The notes beneath the pieces were generated by a model. It saw only the letters and a program-made list of their open reading frames with translations, searched no databases and was not told the DNA's origin. Below are positions 23,681 through 36,056 of a DNA stretch of 64,000 nucleotides, in pieces. The stretch's first letter is position 1. Each line of letters starts with the position of its first letter. This stretch comes from Eulemur rufifrons (Eukaryota > Chordata > Mammalia > Primates > Lemuridae). The stretch spans positions 125,921,501-125,985,500 of the forward strand of contig NC_090989.1 of the NCBI RefSeq assembly GCF_041146395.1. The letters run 5' to 3'. The translations under genes were made by a program, and so were the position numbers.

Positions 23681-24064
23681 AGGATTGCTGGCAGAGGGAG
23701 CCATGGGGTCTGGCTCCAATAACGATGTTGCTCTGGTTATTACAGAGGCCACAAACTATGCGGCCTCATTTATGTCACTTAGAGTTTTCAGTTATATGCA
23801 AATTGATGAAAGACAACTCTCTTTCCACTGAATGGCTGGACACACACAGTGTTTTTCCTGCAGAAAGGGAAAAGGACCCACCCCTACCTGGGGGTGGGAA
23901 AGGCGGGCAAGAGGGTACTCAGGGGGTCCTTGTAGGGGCTAGCAGGACAACTCCCCCTCCGAAGCAAGCCTCAGCTGAGCAACAGCCCCACGGCTGGATG
24001 GAGCAAGCGGATAAAACAATCATTGTCCAAACAAAAGAGGCAGAGCTGCCAACCCCATACTTAC

Positions 24065-24180
24065 TTCCAGGACCGTCCATTGTTCGACAACAATAGCATC
24101 GTAGCCCTGTATGGTTTTGCTATCTTCTGTGGAAACAGCTTCAAAGATGAATACTCCATCTGTCAAGCCATGTAAGGAAT
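24065..24180 (-). CDS. RFTN1: RFTN1 (raftlin 1) internal coding exon ('exon C')
   Basis: This 116-nt exon begins with AT, completing an Asp codon with the G from exon B. It encodes 38 residues starting SLHGLTDGVFIFEAVS and ending VVEQWTVLE. The residues appear essentially identical to human raftlin as I recall it, the strongest conservation in the window, which suggests a structural core segment. The acceptor is CTTTTTCCACAG and the donor GGAA|GTAAGT, leaving phase 0, so the next exon should start on a Gly codon. The intron to exon B is 11672 bp. I could not recognise the following exon (expected to begin near GVEVQTDY) in the remaining 24 kb, so it probably lies beyond the left end. Confidence 0.95.
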
Positions 24181-24971
24181 CTGTGGAAAAAGAAAAAGAC
24201 GGGGGGGTTGTGTAAACCGTCTGTGGCAGAAGCCTTTTATAAGCAGCAAACATTTTCACTGCATTCATTAATAATCCCAATCAGAACATCTTTTCAGCAT
24301 GTTAATTAAAGAAGGCACACACAGCCATAGAGTCTAGCCCCATCAGAATGAATGAGACTAATTTACCTCGCGGTTTTGAATAATATCCTTGATTTTATGA
24401 GCCCAAATTTCATTGTTAGCAATCACCATTTGATTTCACGCGTTTACCTTCCTTTTCATGCTCCAGCGTCAGGATGCACTGGGGAGAACTTATCCAGGGT
24501 AAAGCACAGTCATTTAGAGACAGCTTTTAGAAGGAAACTATATTTAGGTGAGAGAGATTTTTTTTTAAGGGGGGATAGATGTAACACACCAGATCTGAGC
24601 TTGTCAGATGCACTCTACATACACTGATTCTTTGAGGGCCGCATGATGTGGGCTGCTGTCCAGACCTTTTAGGCACCTTTTAGCCACCTCATCAAAAGAT
24701 GGACCTGGGGGAGGGGAATTTCCCCAAATGGTTGACCACTGGCAATGTTTCCCTGGGCACTGCTCTAGTCTGAGCTCTGTACAATTCAATAAGTGTACAT
24801 GAAACGTATAGCGTGATCAAGAACTGTCTTAGGCAATGAGGGTATAAAGAAAAATACAACAGGGTCCCTACCCATGCAGAATACACTAAGGGAGGTACCT
24901 TTTGTCCTTTTTTGGTGCATGGCTTCTCAATGCCCTAGATTTATCTCAATAAGAAATTATAGGAAAGAGGA

Positions 24972-25110
24972 CGGGCTCAGAAGTAGGTGGGTCCAGGCTC
25001 TATCACAAAAGGTGATGTGACCCTTTCAGAGCCCTGGTCACTCATCTGTGAAATGGAGTTATGGACAGACAATCCCTCTTGGTCCCTAGATTCTGTTCTA
25101 TAAACATTGC
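24972..25110 (+). repeat. MIR SINE, partial
   Basis: 'ggtccaggctctatcac' followed by 'gccctggtcactcatctgtg' and 'aaatggagttatgg'. Confidence 0.7.
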
Positions 25111-25120
25111 TCAATCATAC

Positions 25121-25546
25121 TGTTATGAATTGAATTATGTCCTCCCAAAATTCATATGTTGAAGCCCTGACCTCCCCCCGCCCCCATGTGACTATGTTTG
25201 GAGACAGAGCCTTTCAGGAGGTACTAAGGTAAATGAGGTCCTAGTCCTCTTTAACTAGGATGGGGTGGGGCCCTAGTGCAATAGACCGGCGTCCTTAGGA
25301 GAAGAGGAAGAGAAACCAGAGTGTTCTCGGTATCTCTTCCTGTGCGTGCAAAAAGGAAAAGCCATGTGAGGACGCAGGGAGAAGGTAGCTATCTGCGAGC
25401 CAGGAAGAGAGACCTCACCAGAAACCAAATTGCTGGCACCTTGATCATGGACTTCTAGCTTCCAGAAGTGAAGGAAAATAAACGTCTATTCTTTAAGCCA
25501 CCCACTCTGTAGTATGCCGTTAGGGCAGTCCTAGCAAACTAACACC
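25121..25546 (+). repeat. MaLR (MLT1-type) LTR with target duplication
   Basis: Starts TGTTATGAATTGAATTATG, contains 'aaaattcatatgttgaagcc' and 'caccttgatcatggacttc', and ends 'ctagcaaactaacac'. Flanks CATAC (25116-25120) and CGTAC (25547-25551) look like a 5-bp target duplication with one change. Confidence 0.85.
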
Positions 25547-25915
25547 CGTACAAAGCCCATTTCAATCATATGTTTTTTAAAAAGGACAATTTTTAATAGA
25601 GAAAATACATGATAATGTGACCTTTTTTCCCAAAGGGAGGGAAGGGAGACAAATTCAGAAAGTCCTCTGAATCATGTTGGAGTTCCTGGAACTGCCAGTA
25701 ATTTCCAGAAGTCACAAAAAATAAAGCAACAAACTTAAAGGTCATCAACATGAGAAAATTATTTGCAGCAACAAAAATAAAAGGCTAAGCTTAATATTCT
25801 TTATATATAAAAAGCTTTTTCAAATCAATAGCTGAAAATACTAAAACACTATTAGAAACAAAGGACATGAACTAGCAATTAATTAATTCTCTCGCTCTTT
25901 CTCTCTCCATAGCCA

Positions 25916-26560
25916 GTAAATATTGAAAAAAAAATTTCAACCTCTTTTGTTTAGCAAGTTGGCAAATTTTGAAAAGCAAATTCTGACTGCTGGTAAAGGT
26001 ATGGTGATACGGCAAAGTTCACAGAGCTTAAGGGAATTTTAATTGCAGAGTCTTTCTAAAGAGCAATGTAACAATGTCTCACCAGTTTGCCACAAAAAGT
26101 TCATCTTCTTTGACCCAGAAATCCTACCTCTTTTGGTCTATCCTGAGGTAATAACCATCAAGATCATCAAATATTCATCTATAAGCATTACTTATAAAAT
26201 TACTTAAAAACCTAAACAATCTAAATGTTCAACAATCCAAATACTCAAACATAGAAAAATAGTTAAATAAATTCAGGGGTTTCTGTATTACTAAATAGTA
26301 TACTGTCCCCCCAAAAATCCCCAAAGGATTTAATGATTCAGAAAAATGCTTTAGATACAATAGTATGGGGGAAAACCAGGATACAAAACTGCTATATGAA
26401 TTAAAAAATTAAATTTTTTTAAATTAAAAAATGTTAAAAATATTTAGACAAACAAACTTTAAGGAAATATACAAAATGATAGAAGCAGCTGTAAGTGGTG
26501 GAATTAAGTATAATTTGAATTTTCTTTTTTATCCTTTTCTGCAAGAGTTAAAATACAGGC
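25916..26560 (+). mobile_element. Old L1 (L1ME-type) fragment
   Basis: Landmarks of old L1 3' sequence: 'ctgactgctggtaaaggtatg', 'tttgacccagaaatcctacc' and 'aaaaatagttaaataaattc'. An A/T-rich region follows from about 26400. Many gaps. Confidence 0.55.
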
Positions 26561-27184
26561 ATAACACAAGTAAAGAGACAACACAGACAAAAAAGAATTT
26601 TCCTTTTCTCTCTTCTACATGACTCTTGAAGGCAGAAGTAGAATGAATGAATTTTAGAAACCATGGGGAGACAATGTGAGTACTATCTAAATAGAAAGGA
26701 CCTTCCTTAGCGCAGTCTAAAAATGCAAGGTGGGGCGTCAGAAGGGTGAGCAACACGCTACTAGAAAGGCTCAGGCTCACACTGAACGCCTCTCAGCCAC
26801 TCCATCACTCGCTCCAGCACCGACTGAGCTCCTATCACGTGCCAAATACTCTCGCAGTCACTGGAGGTCCCGCAAGCAGCCAAAGTCGCTGCCACCATGG
26901 AGCTCACCTGACAGTAGGAGGGGAAGCAATAACACAATGCCAGAGGTGATAAACAGTGCAAAATATAAAGGGGCCAAGGGAGAGAGTGAAGGTGGAGGCG
27001 GTGGCTATTTTTGAAAGGGGCATTCAGAATAGGGCCTTGAGTAGAGACATGACTGAACTAAGCAAGCAAGGGACATGGACTTGCAGGTCTGAGAATTCCA
27101 GGCAGAGGGCACAGGTGCTCAGACATGCAGAGAGAGCGAGAGGCAGCCAAGGATAAGATGAGCAGCAGAGTCGTGACGGAAGGA

Positions 27185-27597
27185 AGTCAAGACTGACCCG
27201 ACCGGTGGGGAGACCGGCCCCTTACGGGCTGACTGATGCATGTGACTTGCTAGGCCAATGGGATATTAGCAGGTGTGGTGCAAGCAGAGGCTGGACAAGC
27301 ACCTGTGTGGTGGAGCTTGACCTCCTATGTCTCCGCCACCACTGTGAGAGGACATGCCCCAGCTGGCCAGTTGGTTCCAGGAAGATGAAAGACACTTGGG
27401 TGTCCCAGTGGAGCCCAGCTGAGACTCACTGACCATCAGATCTGTGAGAGAACCCAGCTGAGACCAGCAGGGCTGCCTCAACAGAGCTGCTCCAGCCAAC
27501 CCCAAAATATGTCAGAATTAATTATTGCTGTATTAAGCCAATGAGTTCTGGAGTGGTTTGTTACACAGCATTACTGTGACAATAGCTAACCGACACA
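27185..27597 (+). repeat. MaLR (MLT1-type) LTR
   Basis: Landmarks 'gggatattagcaggtgtgg', 'gaacccagctgagaccagc' and the ending 'attaagccaatgagttctgg' with 'tttgttacacagcattactgt'. Confidence 0.7.
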
Positions 27598-29113
27598 ATG
27601 CCCAACCCAGACGTAGGAAACATGAGAGCAGTGTACCTTGCTTAGCCTGGGGATATTCCTGATTATCGCGGAACAACTGAGAGGTCCGAACAGTTCAACA
27701 AAGCACAGCTGTGAGGGCAGTAAGCACAGCCTTGTCTGGATATTATCCAGTGACAGTAATACTCCATTTCAAGTGAGAACCCTGTGGGTAAACCAGTAAC
27801 GTGCTCCAGTTCTTACCTGTCTCCTACCCTGAGGGTCTGTAAGCAAACGGCCTCCCACAGGTGCTGAGCCTGCCTCTCTCATCTGCTCTGCTGAGAAGTT
27901 CCCCCACCACGTGCTAATTCAATGGCCTCCTAAGGGACATGTGACACCAGTGACCAGGGAAAAACAGCTGCTCTTCAGCTGAACTATATCTCAAGTATTT
28001 TGGGGTTTAGGACAAGCATGGACCGGAGCCCAGCTCACTTTTGAAGTTCTGGCCAACAGTCCAGGGGTCCAGCTGGAGCCTGGTCACCGCAGGGGCTTTC
28101 CCAAGTCCTGACCTGGAGCTGCTCAAGACCAGAAGATACTCAATGATTCCTTCCAGATTATGTCAACACAGCACATATTTCTTCAAGGCTTCTCCAAAAA
28201 TATGTTATATCCAATTTCCAATGTCCCTACCTACAGATCTCCTCAATGGAAAACCTTCAAGCCCCTTAAATGGGCCCACCTTGTGCTCTAAGTACTACAG
28301 TGCCTAACCTGACAAGCACACTATGATGGCACTGGCCTGCCAACAGCACCGTACAGCAGAGCTGGGGCCAGAAGGGGGAAGGAGACCCTCGCAGCCCACC
28401 CAGACCTTCTCCCCACCGCACCCTGGCTCCCTTCCTTCCTCGTTACAGGCCGGGGAGGAGGGCTGTATGATCGGGGGAAGAGCTTGGCTGTCTTGGGGGG
28501 CACGAAGTAGGAACACACCCAGGCTTATTCACCATCCACCTCACCCCCTGCCTGCCCTCCCACCTCTCAGGCCGCTGCTCTGCTATTCTGGATCCAGAGT
28601 GCTGATTCACCTACTTAACCACAAAGCAAGTTCAGAACGGCTGTCAAAATTTGGTCATCTGTAACAGCAAAAAGTCAATGAACCACAGAGAGCAGACAGC
28701 TGGGCTTTTAGAGAGCCCCTTGTTTTGACGGTCTCGTCCACTCCCTGTCTCCTCATTACCTTCACGGCTCAGCATCGCTATAATGTGCACCGAGTTGGGT
28801 ATAAATAGGTCTATCTTAGAGTGGAGGCTCCCCATGTAAAAAGGTTAAACTGCCCTCCATCTATGGAAAACATTCCATTATCACTGCATTTTTTATTAAA
28901 GTAAAGATGCTTCCCTACTGTGTACAAAAAGCTATTTGCCCTGGTATTGTATAAATATTTGATGCCAGTCTTCTGGCAAAAGGCCATCTTAATATTCCAA
29001 GCTTATGATTTATAAGAAGAATGTGGGAAAAGGAAATGTGTTGTATTATTTCAAGAGGTAGATTCTCTGAAGCAACTACTCTTCCCCTGCAGCCTCTGAG
29101 ACTCTGTCTACTG

Positions 29114-29406
29114 GGCCAGGCACAGTGGCTCACGCCTGTGATCCTGGCACTCTGGGAGAACAAGGTGGGAGAATCGCTTGAGGTCAGGAGTTCCAGACCA
29201 GTCCGAGAAAGAGTGAGACCCCATCTCTACAAAACATAGAAAAAATTAGCTGGGCATGGTGGTGGGCACCTATAGTCTCAGCTACTCAGGAGGCTGAGGC
29301 AGAAGAACCACTTGAGCCCAGGAGTTTGAGTTTGAAGTGAGCTATGATGACGCCACGGCACTCTAGCCTGGGAAACAGAACAAGACCCTGTCTCAAAAAA
29401 AAAAAA
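29114..29406 (+). mobile_element. Alu-type SINE at the 5' edge of an L1
   Basis: Full dimer from 'ggccaggcacagtggctcac' to 'caagaccctgtctc' and an A tail. The variant 'agtttgaagtgagctatgat' is strepsirrhine-like. It is flanked by an 11-bp duplication with one mismatch: 29100-29110 and 29407-29417. Confidence 0.9.
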
Positions 29407-29417
29407 GACTCCGTCTA

Positions 29418-30018
29418 TCACAACCTCTGTGGGAAGTAATATGGAGATACCTCAAAGAGCTCAAAGTAAAAGTAGAACTGCCATTTGATCCAGCAATCCC
29501 ATTACTGGATATCTACCCAAAGGAAAAGAAGACATTCTATAAAAAAGACATCTGCACTAGAATGTTTATAGTAGCACAATCATAATTGCAAAGATGTGGA
29601 AACAACCCAAGCGCCCATCAATACATTATTGGATTAATAAAATGTGATATATGTATATACCATGGAGTTCTACTCAGCCACAAAAAACAATGGTGATCTA
29701 GCACCTCTTGTATTATCCTGGATAGAGCTGGAGCCCATTCTATTAAGTGAAGTATCACAAGAATGAAAAAACAAGCACCACATGCACTCACCATCAAATT
29801 GTTATTAACTGATCAACACTTAAGTGCACATATAGCAGTAACATTCACTGGGTGTTGGGCAGGTGGGGGAGAGGAGGAGATGGGTATATACACACCTAAT
29901 GGGTGCAGTGCGCACCATCTGGGGAATAGAGATGCTTGAAGCTCTGACTTGGGCGGTATGAAAGCAATATATGTAACCTAAACTTTTGTACCTCGGTAAT
30001 ATGCCAAAATTAAAAAAA
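29418..30018 (+). mobile_element. 5'-truncated L1 LINE 3' end
   Basis: Begins at an ORF2-derived 'cacaacctctgtgggaag', passes 'gccatttgatccagcaatcc' and 'ctggatagagctggagccc', then the 3' UTR 'gggtgcagtgcgcaccatct' and an A-rich end. A sequence similar to the upstream target site follows at 30019-30030. Confidence 0.9.
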
Positions 30019-30609
30019 GACTGTCCATCAAGCTAACCTTTAGGCTAAGCCCTACGTTGCCATTCTTCTCCAAAGTCTAGCCTGAATGTGCATGCCATGA
30101 CAAGCGGTCAATGTATTTGGTCTATTTCTGCAAGATTAAAAACAAATGTTATTGTTCTTCTAACAAGCTAGATTGGACTATTGTTCACCCTGGAGTAGCT
30201 GGCGTAACAAACTCCCTTGGCTCTCTGAGGGCCCCTTCTCTCCACCAAAGGCTGCACTGTGCTGTCATCACCACCTTGATTCCAGGAATGGCTGTGGCCA
30301 ACCACATACCAACAGGTAAGCCCATTGCAAATGTAGTCACTGTTCAACCAACCCCAGAGAACAGTGCCATGCTGCTTCCCAACCACACTGCAGCAACCTT
30401 GCTTTATTAACCAAAAAATGAGCAAACCTGCTGCCTTCTCTTACTTCCTGGGCCCTCACTGCTGCTCTGGGCCTGCCTACCTTCCTGCATTCTCAATTTG
30501 AAGTGCTAAATAATCTAGAGAAGATATTACTCCTCTTCAGTTAGAGAAGAGTTAGCCTGGAAGTTTCAGTTTCATTAAATGACCAGAGGGGGAAGAAACA
30601 TTACGATTC

Positions 30610-30822
30610 AGTGTTTGCTAGATGTGAGGCACTCTGCCAGGCACAGTTCATGGTTTCTCATTGAATCTTCCCCAAAATTCTGCAAGAGTCATTGTTCCCT
30701 TTTAGTGGATGAGAAAATGAAGGCTACAGAAGTTAAATAAATTGTCCATGTTCATTTGAAATGGAAGGGCCAAACTAGATCTGAAATGTGGTTCATTTGA
30801 TTCCAAAGCCTAGGCTCTTTCA
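30610..30822 (-). repeat. MIR SINE, inverted
   Basis: Plus-strand landmarks 'ctgccaggcacagttcatgg', 'gatgagaaaatgaaggctac' and 'gaagttaaataaattgtcca'. Confidence 0.75.
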
Positions 30823-31059
30823 ATAACAAACATTTATTGAGCTACTACTACGACGGACCAAATGCTATCTGAGGAGCAGGGGTGGGTGATAAACAAGCTA
30901 GGTTTCTACCCTCTCTGACCACTGCACCACACTCTCTCTGCCTTGGTGTTCAGGGTGAGACTTCAGTGGGGTCGTAATGAGATGGCCTTATGGCTTCTGT
31001 TTGGAGCCCAATCTGTGCAGATGCCATGCCTTCCTCTATGGGGAAAAATGAAAATATGC

Positions 31060-31430
31060 TTCTAAATAGCTAAGTCTATATATTGACACAGTGGAATAGC
31101 ATCGAGCAATGGAAGAAACCGATCTGCACTTGTAAGTAAAAATATGGATGTATCTCACAAACACACTGAGTGAAAGAAGCCAAGTATACACAAGTGTGCA
31201 CTCCATTTATATGACGTTCAATGGTGCGTCAAGTTGGGACTGTGGTTACCCCTGGGGGACAGAGACAGTGAGGGGCACGTGGGGGCTTCTAGAGGGCTGG
31301 TATGTTCTATTTCTTCATCTGGGTGCTATTACATGGGTGTACTCACTACATAAAAATCCACCAAGCTATACCCTTATGATCTGTACAATATGCTGTGTGT
31401 GCTCAACTGCAATAAAAAGTTTATTTAAAG
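31060..31430 (+). mobile_element. Old L1 3' end
   Basis: Contains 'gagtgaaagaagccaagtat', 'ctgggtgctattacatgggtg' and the 3' end 'ctgcaataaaaagtttattt'. A related but separate copy lies at 63060-63370. Confidence 0.75.
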
Positions 31431-32889
31431 ATATGCTATGGATACATGAGAAAATGCATTTAATGGCATATGTGAGATCTAACCCCTACATTGTTAAGTG
31501 GCTTTTTTGAAAGAGAAGTCCTGCCTGTCACCAACAAGCCAAACATTCCTGCCTTAGATGGGTGGTGTTCTAAGGCAGTAGCTGTTAGAAACTCCGGGAA
31601 CTACTTCATTCTGGTTCTTTTTTCAGTCCCCCCACCCCCAACAAATCTACAGGTTCCTGGTGATACACACCCCAATCAGCTCTTCCCTCAACAGCACCGG
31701 CATTACTGAACCTTTACAGGTCACCTTCTGTATACAGGCCCTGGGATGCAAAAGTACAGAATGTACAACCTGCCTGGGGGTTAAAAAAATATATGTATAA
31801 AATATATTCCCTACATCTATATTTTATTTGAAATATGTACATGCTTTTTACGTATGTATTTTGCAAACATAAGGTAATGAAGGATATGCTAAGTGTGGTG
31901 CAAATGCCAAGCGTTATTTCGATTTAGATGCAGCTGGGGCATCGGGCAAAGCCCAAGGAGGGTAATCTTTTAAGAGGGTAGGAATGGAGACACATCTGGG
32001 TATAATGTGACCCCTGTATGATGCAACATGTAGAATACAACATCCCCTGGAATGCATTCTGGTCATAATTCTTAGTTTGTAAAGGCCTTAGAACTAACTT
32101 CCAGCTCATGAGGCACTGACCAGATGATCGACAACGCAGGACACTGCAGGGGGAGGGGCTAGGTTCCTTCCAAGCCATCAGGGGCGGAAAAAAGGACTCT
32201 GTGGGCAAAAAGAGAAGTGAGGACATGGTACCGTAAGCAGTGTGGTTGCTCGAGTGGATTCTGGTTTGGACAATCAGCTGCAAAGGACATTTTTGAAACA
32301 AAGAGTGGGAGGGCTGCCAGGGTAGAAGAGGGCAAGGACAGGCCGAGGGCAGGAGGAGGCCTGGGGAGGGCAGGAAAAGACGGGGGTTGGGGGGAGGTCA
32401 GGGCAGGACGAGATGGTGGCAGCCTCAGCATCGTGGCTGGTGAGGGCAGCAGGGCTTCTGCAGGCCCAGAAGGCCTTGCTGAGAAACCAGCCGCTCCGCT
32501 GGGTCTTCCCTGGTGGGCAGCCAGCTCTAGCAAGACCTTACCCCTGCCTCCCGGTCCCCACCCGACTGCTTCTCCACAGCCAGCTTGCGGGGGTCTCTGC
32601 TCCTGGTCTCCCTCTCCTGCCCTCTAGAAATGCAGACTCTGGCTGATGTGTTCCTGAGTGCCTGTCTGCTCTGCCGTGTGGTCCCTGGACTCATTCCTGC
32701 TTCTAACTGGGTCCTGTCACCTCCCCAGGGTGACCTTGGAGCCCTCCTCTCCCCTGCCAGAGAGCCAACAAGCCACTACTCCCACTACTCCCGCCAACAC
32801 AGCCACTTCTCTCCTCTCCCAGCCTCCTCACATTCCTCTTCTCTACCCACGCCTTTCTTTCTTCCTGCCACTCTCTTGCCACTCACTAG

Positions 32890-33005
32890 CTGGTAACCTT
32901 GACAATGACATGATGTCTCTGTGCCTCAGTTTCCACAGCTATCACACAGGGATGATAACCGTACCTGCTTCACTGGGTTGTGAGGATGAAATGAGTTGCC
33001 GTGTC
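32890..33005 (+). repeat. MIR SINE
   Basis: 'ctctgtgcctcagtttccac', then 'gggatgataaccgtacctgc' and 'tgggttgtgaggatgaaatg'. Confidence 0.85.
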
Positions 33006-34544
33006 TGAACTGCTTGGATCAGCACCAAGACCAGACAACTGCGAGGTGCCCACGGTCCTCACCGTGCCTCTCTGCCCAGAAGCCCAGTCCTTCTCAGGCT
33101 CAGCGAACGACCCTGAGGGGAGGAGCCCTGGACGCCACAGGCAGGAGCCCAAATGCGAGGACTGGCGAGTCCTTCCATGTCCCGGTGGGTAAAACCTCAA
33201 AAACAGAAGCTGGAGTCTTCACTGGATAATTTGAGCTGAAACATCACCTTATTTATGGGACAAAGTTCTCAGGAGTTTTATGACTCTGTGGAAAATATTC
33301 TGCAGCACAAATATCTACTTAAGAGTCATGACTGGTGCTTTTCCAGATGGCAAACAGCTTAAAGATGTTCTTCTAGCTCTGCCAGGTTTATTTGTAAGGA
33401 CACTAATTATCTCATTAGAAATAGGTTCCTTTTACGATTATGATTAGCTTGGTTTATTTTAAAATTCTGGGAAAAGCACATACGCATATTACATCCCTGG
33501 CCTGGAAACCTTGGGCTTTTCCAGAGCAGAAACTCCCTAACCCAGCAAGCACTGCTCCCAAGCCACACTCTCCCTCCCAACAGAAACATATAGGGTAAAA
33601 TCGCATTTCAAATCACAGCGGGTTTCCATTAGTTCTGTTCTGGAAATTCTGCAGCCCTCCCTGAGAGGGACCCTTGCCGCTACGGTGGAGCTCTAGACAG
33701 GGGCTGCACAGAGGGATATGTCAGAGCTCCGTGGAGGACGTCACAGCTGCACCTGCCAGGGGAAAGTTCATGTTCTATCTTCAAGGCAGGAAGGCTGGGT
33801 TTAGTGCAGCTAAAGCCGAGGGAGCAAAGAACAGCATTTCAAACGCTCAAGTCAAATCTGAAGAAAAAAAACTGCATAAATTATCTGTGTTTCTGGACTC
33901 CAGGTTGGAGAATGGGGTGAGGAGGGAGGAGAGGAAGTTAACTCAGCCTTGATTGCCACAGCCACAACTGTTTGATAGACAGCAAAGGACTTTGTGAACT
34001 TTCGAGGTGTTCTCCTGTGGGGCTCTGCTTGCCCCCGACTGCTCAGGCAGTGGGGCCAAAGAGAAAACGTCTCTTTTCTTGGCCCAATTCTCCTAAGAGG
34101 GGAAAAGTTCTCAGGGGCCACCTGTGTATCTGCGAGCCCCAGTACCTCCCTGCACTGCTTTAACAAGGGACCCACCAGTTTCCCAGGGAGAAATGTGATG
34201 CACAGCCTCACAGAGCCTCTGTGGGCACCAAGAGGGGACAAAAGGAGCTGCTGTTGCCACAGCCCAGGAGGCAGGGAAGGGGTGTCCCTGCAGGAAGTGG
34301 GGAGCCAGAGGGTTCTCCCCTACTTCCCCTAATGCTGATCAGTCGGGCTGTAAACATCTGCCCCCAGCATATGCTGCCACTAGTGTTTCTTGATGCATCT
34401 CAGGACAGACTGTGGCCATCCCTGGCATCAGGGGACTTGGCAGGCACCCGTGGAGGGCTTCCTTGTGTATTGACCATGCCATTCCAGGGCATGGAAGTGA
34501 CTCTTCACTAGTTGTATTAAAGAAATGTAGACACCAGCCACTAA

Positions 34545-34725
34545 TCACATCTAATTATTTAAATTTAAATTAATGAATATTAAATCAATCTTAAAATTCA
34601 GTTCCTCAGTCACACCAGCCACATTTCAAGTGCTCAGTAGCCACAGAATGCCTAGTGGCCACCACACTGGACAACCAGATACAGAACACTTCCACCATCA
34701 CAGAAAATTCTGTTGGACAGCCCCA
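34545..34725. mobile_element. hAT-like palindromic non-autonomous DNA transposon
   Basis: Same family as 51857-52075: an A/T core 'atttaaatttaaattaatg', then 'cacatttcaagtgctcagtag' and 'cacagaaaattctgttggaca'. The family name is uncertain. Confidence 0.65.
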
Positions 34726-35852
34726 CTCCAGATGTATTCTTAACAAGCCAATCACTTCTCTTATGTCATTCATCCACTCAACAACAGGTTATGAACCACT
34801 ATGCCATACCATGCCTGCGGCTACTATAATAACATATCAATATTAGCCACTGATATTTAGATATTTAGTAACTTGCATCCAAAATGAAGACCTGTCTGTA
34901 CCATATCAGGGATGATTTAAAGTATGTACATTCAAAATTAAGAATGATGTCTCTATCCTAAGGATGCTTGCTTGCATTTCAAGGATTGCAAACAATGTAG
35001 AATCCAGACTCCATTCCTGACACTGCTAACTCTTGAGAGACAAGACCGCTTGGCTATAAGACTCGGCGCTGTCGATGCCCCCTGCCAGGCTTTGCTGGGA
35101 TAGACAAACTTGGTGTGATGTTTCACTGAGGAATCCTGCTGACTGGCAGCCCTCAGGATCTGCACGTGCTGGCGTGTCAGCCCCGCTCCCCAAACTGCCT
35201 CCCAGCCCTGACACACCCTGCTGACTCAACTTGCCTTCTTGTGAACCCAAAACCCTTTCTTTGCTTGACACGTTTCCCACTGTGGGCAGACTTTCTTTCT
35301 GCCTTAGGAAAGCTGACATCAATAGCGCTACCCTGTGCAGCAAACCCCTGGAGATAACCCATGACTGGGGAGGGGGTGCAGGGCGCCATGAGACCCAGGA
35401 ATAGTGTGAGTCTCCACGGAGCTTACAGCAACCAGGCTGTTCAATTTATTTCTCTGCTGTTAATTCCAAGGTGCTGCTACTGCTACTTCAAACTGTAATA
35501 GTGTCTACAAACAATTTGCACTTTTGGAATGGCACAATCCCAGGGGGTAATTAACAAATCCAGGGAATAATCTTTTTAAAAGCTTTTAAAAACAACAGAG
35601 ACTGAGGCCACCTCCCTTGAAATGGAACCACTCCCCTTTTTCTGTCATTTCAGAAGATACCTGGCTGACTCCTAGAGAGGTTTAGAGGGCACAGGTCCCG
35701 GGCTTTATGGAAAGTTCTTCAAGATGTGTTAATTAGAAATCCAGTGCAGCGTGTCTACTGGCTGCAGAGCTTCTGGAAGGGAATAGGCTCTGAGGAAGGG
35801 CTGCGATTACAGGAGTCAGAAGCGGAGATCATGAGGGCCGTGCATTCCTTAC

Positions 35853-36056
35853 CATTCACCAGTCCCAGGTAGAAGACCGCGTTCACCAGCACGCCTCCTT
35901 TCCGGAAGTGGTCGCTCATGTGCTCCAGCCAGTTGGCGTCCAGTCCGCTCACTGCCTGGCCGTTTCTGGAGACCCGGAGAGGAATGGTGACAGGGTAGTA
36001 CTGCCGGCACTTCTGATGGCTCTTCGGTTTGTTGAAAAGGGCGAAGATCTCCATTT
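35853..36056 (-). CDS. RFTN1: RFTN1 (raftlin 1) internal coding exon ('exon B')
   Basis: This 204-nt exon starts with two bases (AA) that complete the Lys codon begun in exon A. It then encodes 67 residues beginning MEIFALFNKPKSHQKC and ending NAVFYLGLVN, and gives one base (G) to the next Asp codon. Key conserved pieces are KPKSHQKCRQYYPVTIPL, GLDANWLEHMSDHFRKGG and the hydrophobic FYLGLVN, all typical of the raftlin core. The acceptor CCCCAACAG follows a pyrimidine-rich tract, and the donor is AATG|GTAAGG. Entry and exit phases are both 1, so skipping this exon would keep the frame (204 is divisible by 3). It lies 7648 bp from exon A. The methionine in MEIF is internal, not a start. Confidence 0.95.

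Larger units (their letters stand above)
1..24064 (-). other. RFTN1: RFTN1 intron 3' of exon C (incomplete at the window edge)
   Basis: Inferred intron sequence downstream of exon C's donor. Recognisable content is listed as separate repeats. I see no gene, RNA gene or convincing regulatory element in these stretches: 348-1609, 2076-4084 (A/T-rich near 3100-3180), 7806-9919, 10351-10689, 11431-11744, 12791-14182 (short CA repeat at 13981-14001), 14886-15828, 16121-18181 (mildly GC-rich near 17600-17760), 20739-21654, 21831-22368, and 22905-23544 apart from the C-rich tract at 23060-23081. The stretch 10925-11430 resembles an old dispersed repeat, but I cannot name it. Confidence 0.8.
24181..35852 (-). 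other. RFTN1: RFTN1 intron between exons B and C
   Basis: GT-AG intron of 11672 bp, phase 1, bounded by the AATG|GTAAGG donor and CTTTTTCCACAG acceptor. Repeats within it are listed separately. No gene or RNA gene is recognised in 24181-24971, 25552-25915 (A/T-rich), 27598-29099, 30031-30609, 31431-32889 (G/C-rich from about 32300), 33006-34544 or 34726-35852. The stretch 26730-27180 has the look of an ancient, heavily mutated interspersed repeat that I cannot place. Confidence 0.9.

Noticed and set aside
42..24064. The next RFTN1 coding exon after exon C (expected to begin near GVEVQTDY)
   Set aside because: I looked for the minus-strand coding of this conserved segment and found no convincing match; it probably lies outside the window.
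32300..32600. CpG island or gene start
   Set aside because: G/A-rich rather than CpG-rich, no supported exon.
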